From Pseudomonadota bacterium (GTDB lineage: Bacteria > Bdellovibrionota_B > Oligoflexia > Silvanigrellales > Silvanigrellaceae), in the NCBI GenBank assembly GCA_009926615.1, contig RFOM01000006.1, forward strand, positions 1 to 64,000: 64,000 bases of DNA, in the 5' to 3' direction. Below are positions 1-8,408 of the stretch, piece after piece; the first letter of the stretch is position 1; each line of letters begins with the position of its first letter. A program made the position numbers and the translations under genes. The notes below the pieces were generated by a model. That model ran no database searches. It was not told where the DNA came from and worked only from the letters and a program-made list of their open reading frames with translations.

Positions 1-11
1 TCAACCTTTCG

Positions 12-38
12 CGACCGTTTCCGTTTTGGAAACGGTCG
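12..38. repeat. Perfect 11-bp hairpin upstream of first gene
   Basis: An inverted repeat with arms at 12-22 and 28-38 pairs perfectly around a five-base loop. It can be extended by a G-T and a C-G pair at the base. No T tract follows on either strand, so it is not a textbook intrinsic terminator. It may end the transcript of a gene lying left of the window or act as an mRNA stem. Confidence 0.5.
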
Positions 39-109
39 TGTCGATCTTGTTCCTTGTTATGTATCCTCTCAGTCGCCAGATTCGAACATCATTAAAAGGA
101 GGATACAAG

Positions 110-1342
110 ATGCGCATACCATTATTCCTTGCGGTTGCAGTTGGCGCTTCATCGCCCGCTTATGCCGGCTTTTCCGTTCATGAATGGGGAACCTTCACAT
201 CGCTCGTCGGCGCCGACGGGAGCATCCAGCAAGGGATGTTTGGAGAGGATGAACAGTTGCCGCAATTTGTCCACAATTTTGGTGAACGCCCGCCGAATTC
301 AGCACCCCCGCCACCATCCAGATCACCGAGTTCGCCGGCTCCGGCTTGTCCGGGTGCTCCCAAGTTGCCATGTGAGTTTCTTATCGGGCAAACCATCACC
401 CAAAAGATGGAAACGCCGGTTGTCTATTTTTATTCAGACGAACCATTGGTCGTAAATTTTTCAGTCAGTTTTCCAAAGGGCATCATCAGCCAAAGTTTCC
501 CCAAGGCAACACGCTGGCTGCCCCACGCCGAGCCCGGCGTCGCCTTTGAAAATGGTTATGCGAGCTATGCCATTCAAATATTGAAGGGTGAATCACAAGC
601 AGGTGCGATTCCACCCGTGAATAAAGACAACATTTACTCCCATGCACGTAATGTGGCCAGCAACCTTATTCGTGCGGGAGGAGAAACAGAGCGGTTCATT
701 TTTTATCGCGGGCTTGGAAATTTTAATTCCGAACTTCACTCAACGTCCACAGGCAACAGTCTGAAATTTGTAAACAACGGTGATACAATTCCGGCTGTTT
801 TCCTGCTCAGCACCGACGGGAACGGCCGCGGAAATATTCTTTCCTTGGGCCAAATGTCGAGCGCCGAAGTCCGAAACATTCCGGCTGACACTGTATCCAA
901 TCTGCAATTGTCACCGGTTGACGACTTTCTCCCCGCTGCCCGATCTTTGCTTCATGGTGCGTTGATGAATGCCGGCCTCTTTTCGGACGAAGCGACCGCG
1001 ATGCTCGACACATGGGAACACGGTTACCTGAAGACCCCCGGACTGCGAGTTCTCTATGTGCTCAATCCGCGCGAAGTTGAGAGAATTTTACCGGCAAATA
1101 TAAGTCCCGTGCCCGACACTTTCTCTCGCGCTTTTATCGGCAGGCTTGAAATCCTGCTGGATAGTCAGGAGGCTCTGCTCTTGCAGCAAATCGAGGAACA
1201 ACAAGAAGACTTTTCGGTCGGGACTCTGGGGCGAATGGCCTACCCGACACTTATGCGCATTCGTGAACGCGCAAGATCTCAAGGCCGGCTGACAGCAACT
1301 CTTGATAAAACAATCGATGCGCTGATCCAAAAGATTCAATAA
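110..1342 (+). CDS. Secreted conserved hypothetical protein, HEWGTFTS family
   Basis: A 410-residue protein with an N-terminal signal peptide of about 19 residues ending in AYA, so it is probably exported. The mature protein opens with HEWGTFTS and a following DEQLPQFVHNFG stretch. I recognise this signature from conserved uncharacterised proteins of Leptospira, Bdellovibrio-like bacteria and Planctomycetes; no enzymatic activity is known to me. A proline/serine-rich linker follows at about residues 62-85. The ATG at 110 was chosen because AAAGGAGG lies just upstream and the signal peptide begins there; an in-frame TTG at 26 would add a non-signal leader. It stands alone, converging with the LysR gene. 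Confidence 0.7.
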   Translation: MRIPLFLAVAVGASSPAYAGFSVHEWGTFTSLVGADGSIQQGMFGEDEQLPQFVHNFGERPPNSAPPPPSRSPSSPAPACPGAPKLPCEFLIGQTITQKMETPVVYFYSDEPLVVNFSVSFPKGIISQSFPKATRWLPHAEPGVAFENGYASYAIQILKGESQAGAIPPVNKDNIYSHARNVASNLIRAGGETERFIFYRGLGNFNSELHSTSTGNSLKFVNNGDTIPAVFLLSTDGNGRGNILSLGQMSSAEVRNIPADTVSNLQLSPVDDFLPAARSLLHGALMNAGLFSDEATAMLDTWEHGYLKTPGLRVLYVLNPREVERILPANISPVPDTFSRAFIGRLEILLDSQEALLLQQIEEQQEDFSVGTLGRMAYPTLMRIRERARSQGRLTATLDKTIDALIQKIQ

Positions 1343-1376
1343 GCCAAAAAACGCAAAGCCTGCCGAGCGTCATTCG

Positions 1377-2252
1377 TCAAAAAAGATCCCACAGCCGATT
1401 CAGCCATCCCAAGGCTGCCGGCTCGTGGGACACAAGGTGAATGGTCTGACCGGAGACAAACGGGTAATCTGAGACTTCAATAGGCACAAGGTCATTGCCG
1501 GCAATAAAATAATCCGGCAAATAGCCCAACGCGAGTCCTGAAGCGATGAGATTTTCCATCAGTCGCAAACCGCATACCTTGTAATGAATCTTTCGCGGAA
1601 ATTTGTCGTCGCGCCAGCCGTCTGTGCTGACGCTCCCTTCGATATGACCCAAAACCGCTGAATCAGGCGAAACAAATGCGTGACTGAGAATCTCATTCAC
1701 CGAAAACACATGATCGGCGGGACGCGCTTTCAGCAGAGGATGAGACTTGCCGGCACAAACCCGAAAGTGAGATTTCGCAACGACCTTTGAAACAGTCTTA
1801 GGAGGCGGATTAGAAGAAATGAGAGCCAGATGACTCTCCTTTTCCATCACCTGATTAATAGCTTTTTCATCGTCGCGGATGAAAAATTGCACGCGTGCCG
1901 AAGGATAAATCTTGCGTATTTTTTCAATCAGCCCGATGCCGAAACAGGTTTGCAGGATTTCCTCACTCGAAATGTAGATGTTGAAACTGCCCGCTTCTTT
2001 GCCCACCAGCTCAAGGCGTGTGTCTTCTTCCAGTTGAAGAATTTCGGAGGCTCTCTGCTTGAGGAACTGGCCCTCGCGGGTCAGACGAATCCCTCGTCCA
2101 ATCTTCTGGAAGAGCGTTGCCTGCAGTTCTTCTTCAAGACGGCTGACGGCTTTGCTCAGTGCACCGGCCGAAACATGAATAGACTCCGCCGCCCTGTTGA
2201 TGTTCTCCATCCGAGCGACGGCAAGAAAATATTTAAGTTCAAAAATTTCCAT
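1377..2252 (-). CDS. LysR-family transcriptional regulator
   Basis: A 291-residue LysR-type regulator. The N-terminal 60 residues form the winged helix-turn-helix (start MEIFELKYFLAVARMENINRAAE, helix NRAAESIHVSAGALSKAVSRLE shown in two parts), followed by the periplasmic-binding-protein-like effector domain. The ATG at 2252 matches the family's usual N-terminus; an in-frame TTG at 2288 would add 12 residues and neither has a strong ribosome site. It lies 165 bases downstream of, and on the same strand as, the catalase-like and cytochrome genes. It may therefore be their regulator or be co-transcribed with them, but the sequence alone does not show its target or effector. Confidence 0.85.
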   Translation of the reverse strand: MEIFELKYFLAVARMENINRAAESIHVSAGALSKAVSRLEEELQATLFQKIGRGIRLTREGQFLKQRASEILQLEEDTRLELVGKEAGSFNIYISSEEILQTCFGIGLIEKIRKIYPSARVQFFIRDDEKAINQVMEKESHLALISSNPPPKTVSKVVAKSHFRVCAGKSHPLLKARPADHVFSVNEILSHAFVSPDSAVLGHIEGSVSTDGWRDDKFPRKIHYKVCGLRLMENLIASGLALGYLPDYFIAGNDLVPIEVSDYPFVSGQTIHLVSHEPAALGWLNRLWDLF

Positions 2253-2417
2253 GGCGCCTAAAGTGGCCAACGATCTCTTTGTCGTCAAGCCTGATTCGGG
2301 AATTCTTATTCTTACGGCAGCCGTCCGGCAGATGGGTTGATTGTTGATTGTTATGCGGGCAAATCGGCAGGGAAGCCGCCGTCGATGAGATTGTGACGGT
2401 TTGAAGACTTGTTAATT

Positions 2418-3497
2418 TCAGTCCGGTACCGGCTCCTTGCGCGGCGTATTATTTTCCATATGACGCTTGCGGGAAGTTGCCTCATATACCTTTTTCCTCG
2501 CCCGATTGAGATTTCCAAGCGGCTTGTGCACAGGCAAAGAGTGCCATGGAGTGAACGACAAATTCTCGCAGAATTCCTGCTGTTCCTTGGACCCGAATTT
2601 TTGTACGGGAATCTGAATGGTCGCAACTTCGGTAAACGGAGAATCGGATTCTTTCCACTCAACCATCGGATTTTCGACCGGAGTCAATTTGTCGTTCACG
2701 TAAGGCTGAACGGCAAAACGAAAGCAAGCGTCCCTGTTCTCAAGATGTTTGGCAAGGTTCTCGGAAAGATAGTTTTCGCTTGGTTTTTCGGGGTAAACAC
2801 TTTGCGGCTGGCCGCACGGAATAGCCGTGTATTTTACTGCCGAGTCGCCGAGCGCATAAGCCGACATGCTCCAATATCGGGACTCGGCAGGATCAGCCGG
2901 TTTCATGTTCTTGATGGTTCCGTAAATTTTCGCAGTGGCCCAATGACTTGCGAGGTAGAGCGCCTTCCATTTCTGCAGATCAATGTACTCTTTGAGATTC
3001 GGCACCAAAAAAAACGGAAAATTTACCACGAGAAAGTCCTGAGTTTGCTCGTTGCGTTCATTTTCGAGCAACTTCTCACCCGCCACATTCATCAGTTTAA
3101 TTGCCATTCCCAATGAGCCGCTCTTGGTATCCGGATTCTTTTCGCCCGAAGCGGTCGAATATCGGATCCATGCAGGAAACGTCTTTGGTTGAGCAAAAAC
3201 TCCCTGCTTAAATTCTTTTGGAATGCCGTCTTTGACCGTAAAAGCAGCGCGGACGCAACCATGAGCCTTGGTATGAGCATCGCGACCGGCTTTGCCAAGT
3301 GACTTTTTGGCATTATCAACACCTTGCTCGGCAATTTTAACTGCATCTGCGACGTGCTTCTCTTCATCATCAAACACTCTTTCAAGCGGATGCAGAGCCG
3401 GAATTGCGGACGATGACAAAGCTTCACTGTTGAAATCACGCGGTTTACATGCTGTAACGGCAACGACCGCAGGAATAATCAGGAAAATGTCTTTCAT
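2418..3497 (-). CDS. Catalase-family lipoprotein (SrpA/KatN-like heme fold)
   Basis: A 359-residue protein with a lipoprotein signal (VTAC at about residues 14-17, followed by KPRDF). The catalase-like core shows the distal-histidine region KAHGCVRAAF, then IRYSTASG and the segment DFLVVNFPFF. Near the C-terminus is SFTPWHSLPVHKPLG followed by NRARKKVYEATS, the pattern of small catalase-related proteins of the SrpA type. These bind heme and can act as catalase or organic peroxidase. The length is shorter than monofunctional catalases (about 480 residues). It lies 32 bases after the two-heme cytochrome gene on the same strand, suggesting an envelope peroxide or redox operon. Activity is inferred from the fold. 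Confidence 0.8.
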   Translation of the reverse strand: MKDIFLIIPAVVAVTACKPRDFNSEALSSSAIPALHPLERVFDDEEKHVADAVKIAEQGVDNAKKSLGKAGRDAHTKAHGCVRAAFTVKDGIPKEFKQGVFAQPKTFPAWIRYSTASGEKNPDTKSGSLGMAIKLMNVAGEKLLENERNEQTQDFLVVNFPFFLVPNLKEYIDLQKWKALYLASHWATAKIYGTIKNMKPADPAESRYWSMSAYALGDSAVKYTAIPCGQPQSVYPEKPSENYLSENLAKHLENRDACFRFAVQPYVNDKLTPVENPMVEWKESDSPFTEVATIQIPVQKFGSKEQQEFCENLSFTPWHSLPVHKPLGNLNRARKKVYEATSRKRHMENNTPRKEPVPD

Positions 3498-3529
3498 TTA
3501 TTTATCTTTCCGTTTTGTTCAGATGTAAA

Positions 3530-5383
3530 TCAAAGTGTTTTCAGATATTCAATTAGTGCGTCTTTGTCCTCGGAGCTCAACTCGGTTCCCCATGTGTGTC
3601 CCGTGTTTTTGTTGCCGCGGATTGACGTGTTGAAAGTTTCCTGTCCATAAACATATTTTGATTCAGCCGAGAAAGAATATCCAACCGACTTTGAATCATA
3701 TTGCAGCGTGCCGGTTGAGAAACTTCGAACGCGATCCTCGGGCTTTTTGAAAAACTCAGCGAGAGTCGGGATTGAACCGTTGTGCAAATAGGGCGCTGAA
3801 AAGGCAATTCCGACAAGTGGCCGCGCCTTGTACACACCCGCATTGAAATCGGTTGAAGGCTCCTGATAGGATGAATATTCAGCTTTCCTGTCATCATTGA
3901 ATTTATTGACTGCAAACCATTTCTTGACGGCAAGCAGATTGATCAGGCCGAGAAATTTCAACGCGGATTTCTTTTCGTTCGGATCAAACCGGTCAAAGAA
4001 CGGTTCATTTTTATTGACAAGAACATCGTAGATTGAACTCAGATGAATCGGCAGTGACGAGGCCGCCGTGCGTGCGCCGTGTTCTTCGAGGAAAGCTGTA
4101 TCTGTTTTGACATAATCCGGCGAATGCCTTGTCACGCGCAGAAACCTTTTGCCGTATCTGTTCGGATTCGTCAGGCTTTCCGGATTGTTTTTATCAGCTT
4201 TGACATGACAGGAAACACAGGCAAAGCTATTGCCTTTTCCATCGCTGAACTGCTTTCTTGAATACACCTCTTCGCCTTTTTGCACGAGTTCAGCATCAAG
4301 TCCGCCAAGGAGATCCTCGCTCCATTTTGGAGCCGGCATGAATTTCAGCGATTCTTCAAGCCGGTGCAGATTGTGAAGATTGGCACTGATGTCGAACAGT
4401 TTATGGGGTGCCGCAAGGGTTGCTACGTCGTTCCAGTTGAAGCCCTTGTCCTTGTTGTCAATCAGGCGAAGCTGAATTCTTCCATAGACTCCCAGAACTT
4501 CGCCAAGATTTCTGGTCAGAGGATTACGGGCAAGACAGTTGGTCTGCACGCATTCAAAGTCGGGAACCTTCCACAGGGTCGGAAAGCTGATAGGCGCAGC
4601 CGGAAAACGGGCATTCAAATAATGTCCATTTTGGTCTTTTTCATTCAATTGCGCATGGTCGACCAAAATCTCATTGAGGATTTGCGTTACTGCATCGAGC
4701 CGGCCATGACCTCCTGTGACTTTGGGCGTATTGCGCGTCATCCGCTCCGTGAAATATTCCAATCGTTCTTCAAAATCCCTCTTCAAAAGATCCTGTTTTT
4801 GAACGTAGGGTGACTTCGGGTTGAATTGACTGATGCGTGTTCTCATTGCAGTCAGGCGCTGGGGATTCTTCTTTACAGCCTGCAGAGCTTTGAGAAAAGC
4901 AACATTGTATTTGTCCAGATTCACCAGCGGCTGGCCCCCGTCGACAACAGCTCGCGTATTTCCGACTTGGAGCTCTCCCGTGTGGCAAGCGGCGCATGTG
5001 AAACCCATTGTCATTCTGTTGTCATTTTTTGCGTCCGGCTCCTGAACAAATCCCAAGGGGAGGCCAAAAAGATTGTATTTTCCCTCTTCGCTTCGGGGCG
5101 GATAAACCCAGCCGAATTGCCGCATGTTTTGCCTGTCGGAAAAAAGAGTTCCGCCTTCTTCAGTTTCAAGGCTCCTGAAAATGTCCATTGGGACTACGAG
5201 CGAACCCTGAGGAGTAAGGTACCACCAGTTTTTCTGAGTCTCATTGCTCCATTCCTGAAGCCAACGCTCTTGGCCCGCACCTGCGGCTTGCGTCATGGTA
5301 TTAAAGGTACGCGGTTTGCAGCCGACGGTTGCCGCCAGCGCCAGAAACAAAGGAAGACTTATCCTCATCAACACATTCGACAT
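3530..5383 (-). CDS. Two-heme cytochrome c lipoprotein, CcpA/RoxA-like
   Basis: A 617-residue exported protein with a lipobox (TVGC) followed by KPRTFN, like the adjacent catalase-like protein. It has two heme-binding CxxCH motifs, CAACH at about residue 130 and CVSCH at about residue 389. The segment PYLHNGSIPTL near the C-terminus is typical of di-heme cytochrome c peroxidases and the related rubber oxygenase RoxA. At about 620 residues it is much larger than CcpA (about 320) and nearer RoxA. The ATG at 5383 has GGAGGA upstream and starts a signal peptide. Likely role: periplasmic peroxidase or oxygenase; the substrate cannot be told. Confidence 0.8.
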   Translation of the reverse strand: MSNVLMRISLPLFLALAATVGCKPRTFNTMTQAAGAGQERWLQEWSNETQKNWWYLTPQGSLVVPMDIFRSLETEEGGTLFSDRQNMRQFGWVYPPRSEEGKYNLFGLPLGFVQEPDAKNDNRMTMGFTCAACHTGELQVGNTRAVVDGGQPLVNLDKYNVAFLKALQAVKKNPQRLTAMRTRISQFNPKSPYVQKQDLLKRDFEERLEYFTERMTRNTPKVTGGHGRLDAVTQILNEILVDHAQLNEKDQNGHYLNARFPAAPISFPTLWKVPDFECVQTNCLARNPLTRNLGEVLGVYGRIQLRLIDNKDKGFNWNDVATLAAPHKLFDISANLHNLHRLEESLKFMPAPKWSEDLLGGLDAELVQKGEEVYSRKQFSDGKGNSFACVSCHVKADKNNPESLTNPNRYGKRFLRVTRHSPDYVKTDTAFLEEHGARTAASSLPIHLSSIYDVLVNKNEPFFDRFDPNEKKSALKFLGLINLLAVKKWFAVNKFNDDRKAEYSSYQEPSTDFNAGVYKARPLVGIAFSAPYLHNGSIPTLAEFFKKPEDRVRSFSTGTLQYDSKSVGYSFSAESKYVYGQETFNTSIRGNKNTGHTWGTELSSEDKDALIEYLKTL

Positions 5384-5892
5384 GCCGTATCCTCCGGACT
5401 CAAATTCATAAATGAGATTTGCCTCATTATATTTGCTGCACCGGTAAGATTTGGACAGGGAGAAAAATGCATCGGCGTTCTTGCTATACCAAGACCGAGG
5501 CAAAAAATTCACTGTGCCACGTGAGTGAATGGCATAAAAAGAGCGAGCCGGCCGGCACGAACTCTGATTCCTGCAATACGCTCAAAAGTGCAGGTTAGGT
5601 TGCGCCAATACCGCGTTCAAAATGCCCGTTTAAAATGGTTACGATGTCTCAAATTTTCGAACCTTTCAAATCGGTGATTATAAAGCTGAGTCCAACGCAC
5701 ATGTCCGCGGGTTCGGGTAAATTTTACCCCCGCCGCTTCGCTGAAGTGACCATCCTCCTCCTTCAGCCGGTCTGAAGGCGCCGCATTTCTGGCCCCGTAG
5801 TCTTTTGTCCGAGATTCAAGATTTTGGCTCTGATTTTTTTGCCAATAATGACGGGAGAGTGCAGCATTAAGCGACCTTCAGGAGGAGCACAG
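5384..5892. other. Long intergenic region between divergent genes
   Basis: About 510 bases separate the cytochrome operon from the epimerase gene. It holds the putative promoter/operator at 5411-5431 and a perfect 7-bp hairpin at 5760-5778 (CCTTCAG/CTGAAGG) without a T tract. The epimerase ribosome-binding site lies near 5881. I see no convincing protein or RNA gene in it; a short frame at 5644-5775 lacks a ribosome-binding site. Confidence 0.5.
5411..5431 (-). promoter_or_regulatory. Putative -10 box with overlapping inverted repeat
   Basis: Read on the minus strand, a perfect TATAAT lies at 5431-5426, about 43 bases before the cytochrome start codon. An inverted repeat AATGAG/CTCATT (5411-5416 and 5423-5428, six-base spacer) overlaps it, as expected for an operator. 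No good -35 element was found at 16-18 bases, so the promoter may need an activator. This is inference from motif position only. Confidence 0.4.
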
Positions 5893-6987
5893 TTGAAAAT
5901 ACGGTCAATCATAACGGGGCAGATGACGGCCCCCCTGTTGCGTCCGTTCAAGACTGCACTGCGCACCGTGACAACACTGGAAGAAGTTGTCATCGGATTG
6001 CAGGATGAAGAGGGGAACTGCGGTTGGGGCAGCGTTGTCCCGACTCCTGCTATAACCGGTGATTCCGAAGAAAAAATTCGAGCCGATCTCACTCTCCTGT
6101 TTGCTGCAATTCAGGGAATCACTATTGCAGATGTGTGGAACTGGAAAGAGTCGATTCCGTCCTTGCAGATGCTTTCAAAAACCGCGCTCTGTGCGGTGGA
6201 CGTTGCGTTGCACGACCTTGCGTCACGCAGGGCCAATCTGCCGATGTGGAAATGGTTGGGCGGAAAACACACCATTCGTATGATGACCAACATGACAATC
6301 AGTGTTGATGTTCCGGATGTGATGGCTGATTGCGCCGAAATTGCGGTTCTCGACGGTTTTCAGGCTTTGAAAGTCAAAGTCGGACTCGATTCGGAATTGG
6401 ATAAAAAAAGAGTTCTGGCAATTCGGGGCCGTGTCGGCGAAAAAATTCGGCTGCGACTCGATGCAAATCAGGGATGGACACAAAAAGAAGCCGACTCCCT
6501 GATACCTTGGTTCTGCGAGATGTGCGGTCCAATTGAGTTTATCGAACAACCTGTTAAAGCTTCCGATTTGAACGCGATGATCTCAATTACGCGTCGAAGT
6601 CCCGTTCCGGTTGTCGCCGACGAGTCTGCGATGACCTATGAGGACGCCCTCAGAGTCCTTGATTCGGGAGCTGCGCGTGCCCTGAGTGTGAAGCTGATCA
6701 AAGCGGGTGGTGTCAGCGAGGCAAGGCGCATTCTGGATTTGGCATACGATCGTCGTATTCCGTGTTTGATGAGTTGTATGTTTGAGGCCGGAGCCGGACT
6801 GCAGGCCGCCGCCCATTTGGCTTCAATGCATCCGTCGGTGCATTGGGTTGATCTCGATTCTGCAGAGTTTCTTCAAGAGCTTCCCTACGAAGGCGGCATC
6901 CGTTTCAAAGGTCCGAAGATTGCCGTCGGCGATTCTGCGGGGTTGGACGTCAGGTTTAATTTTCCCAGCGTATCAGACGGATTGTAA
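5893..6987 (+). CDS. Enolase-superfamily dipeptide epimerase (L-Ala-D/L-Glu type)
   Basis: A 364-residue enolase-superfamily enzyme. The catalytic KVK motif is at residues 160-162. Metal ligands sit in LDANQGW, IEQPV and ADES, and the second catalytic lysine is in SVKLIKAGG. The C-terminal VDLDSAEF segment fits the aspartate motif of dipeptide epimerases such as Escherichia coli YcjG, which interconvert L-Ala-D-Glu and L-Ala-L-Glu during murein peptide recycling. It is most likely cytoplasmic. The TTG at 5893 was chosen because GGAGGAG lies seven bases upstream and the conserved N-terminus starts there; the frame is open further upstream without a ribosome site. It could act on another dipeptide, as specificity varies in the family. 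Confidence 0.85.
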   Translation: MKIRSIITGQMTAPLLRPFKTALRTVTTLEEVVIGLQDEEGNCGWGSVVPTPAITGDSEEKIRADLTLLFAAIQGITIADVWNWKESIPSLQMLSKTALCAVDVALHDLASRRANLPMWKWLGGKHTIRMMTNMTISVDVPDVMADCAEIAVLDGFQALKVKVGLDSELDKKRVLAIRGRVGEKIRLRLDANQGWTQKEADSLIPWFCEMCGPIEFIEQPVKASDLNAMISITRRSPVPVVADESAMTYEDALRVLDSGAARALSVKLIKAGGVSEARRILDLAYDRRIPCLMSCMFEAGAGLQAAAHLASMHPSVHWVDLDSAEFLQELPYEGGIRFKGPKIAVGDSAGLDVRFNFPSVSDGL

Positions 6988-7098
6988 CAATCGATCCCCA
7001 ACGCATTAATTCAGAATGTGAGTCTAATTAGGGATTAGCAGGTTTATCTAAAGCCAAGACGATTTCGGGTCGAATCCTCAGTCGTAGGGGGTAGAGCC

Positions 7099-8388
7099 AT
7101 GACCAACATACCATTTTCCAAATTTACATCACTGGTTTTACTCACCGGTTTGGCTGCGGCCTGCGGTGTAAACGAATCAGAACCTATAGCCCAGCCGGAC
7201 CTTTCTGATAAATCAAATGCTGCAAAAGCCGGTGCCAAGGGCGAAGGTGAAGATTCGCTCGGGTTCAAGTTCTCAAAAGGAACGGGGGTCGGAGCCCAGA
7301 CTCATATGACCGCGTATCTTTCAAAAAAGGATCCTGAACACTGGGAGTACACAAAGGAAGACGGCAACCCGTTTCTATATGAACCGACCGGCGTCCTCAA
7401 GTCCCTGTCCGCATTCAGGCATGCGCAATTCGACGGCTCGAATCAAACTTGTTCCGGTATTTTGTATAATGAGCCGCAAAGCAGCGGGAAATTCAACATT
7501 TATTACCTGACAGCAAAACACTGTCTTTACGAAGTCACCCCTCTCGGAGACCGAAAAAACAGCGCAGCGACCGTTAATCTTAAATCGTATAAAAGTTCAA
7601 AGATATTGTCGTCGACGGGAGATACGACCGCTGCATTCAGCAGACACTTTTTTCCTTACTCGGGAAAATATATGGGTAGGGTAAAGTACTTTGACAGCGT
7701 CAATTTGATTGAATCATTCCAAACAGGCAACGCGGAAGTTTATGAGAGCAGCGACATCATCAGAATTCCCGTAAAAATAAATAACGTATCTGCAGAATAC
7801 TCAATGCCTCTGTGTAATTCAGTTGAACCGGCAGCAGACAAAAGCTTTGGTCAAACGCAAACAGGTATTCGAATGATTCTTGCGCACGACAGCGAAAACA
7901 AGCGTTTGGGTTTGGAGCGACTGAACGGGAATCATAATCTGGACGGAATGAAAAACGGAGAATTCCGCAGCGCAGCGTCTTTTTCAGGGATTAAAAATTT
8001 CATATTCAGCTCTTTGACGTTCGGAAACAAAGTTACATATTACGGTTATAAAAATGCTTTTTCCAGCGGCGCTGAAGCCTCCGATTCCGGCGCGCCTGTG
8101 CTTTACGGACAGCAAAAGCCCCCCAGCTCCTTGGTCAGTGAGAATCTAATCAACAGTTTTTGGCAAGGTGCGGACAAATTCGCAGCGAACTGGAAGGTTG
8201 AATCGCTTGATTGCGTGTCCGGTGTTGTTTCGCGCATCATCGCGCGTCCAAATTTTGCAGTCTACGACTCACGAAGAGGTTGGGACTGGACGTGGCTTGT
8301 TGACGAACATGTGAAAGTGGCCGGTCAGGAAACAATCACAGTGATTCAGGAAGTCTCGGCCTCCGGAACATGGAATAAAATTCAGTAA
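7099..8388 (+). CDS. Secreted trypsin-like serine protease lipoprotein, cassette copy 1
   Basis: A 429-residue lipoprotein (AAAC lipobox within the first 25 residues). The protease core has TCSGIL then YYLTAKHC with the catalytic histidine at residue 141, and ASDSGAP with the nucleophile at Ser330. This matches the S1-fold His and Ser motifs, with SDSGAP replacing GDSGGP; the aspartate cannot be assigned with certainty. A GGGGG ribosome site precedes ATG 7099. The cysteine-rich partner begins 21 bases downstream. A paralogue with the same architecture lies at 24787-26082, also followed by a paralogous partner. Expected location is the outer membrane or cell surface. The substrate is unknown. 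Confidence 0.8.
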   Translation: MTNIPFSKFTSLVLLTGLAAACGVNESEPIAQPDLSDKSNAAKAGAKGEGEDSLGFKFSKGTGVGAQTHMTAYLSKKDPEHWEYTKEDGNPFLYEPTGVLKSLSAFRHAQFDGSNQTCSGILYNEPQSSGKFNIYYLTAKHCLYEVTPLGDRKNSAATVNLKSYKSSKILSSTGDTTAAFSRHFFPYSGKYMGRVKYFDSVNLIESFQTGNAEVYESSDIIRIPVKINNVSAEYSMPLCNSVEPAADKSFGQTQTGIRMILAHDSENKRLGLERLNGNHNLDGMKNGEFRSAASFSGIKNFIFSSLTFGNKVTYYGYKNAFSSGAEASDSGAPVLYGQQKPPSSLVSENLINSFWQGADKFAANWKVESLDCVSGVVSRIIARPNFAVYDSRRGWDWTWLVDEHVKVAGQETITVIQEVSASGTWNKIQ

Positions 8389-8408
8389 GTATTGCGGAGG
8401 ACTGCAAA

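Noticed and set aside
12-38. Hairpin considered as an intrinsic terminator
   Set aside because: Strong stem but no T tract on either strand, so only called a repeat.
5644-5775. Short plus-strand frame of 43 codons in the long intergenic region
   Set aside because: No ribosome-binding site, no recognisable sequence features, and it ends in a hairpin; likely chance.
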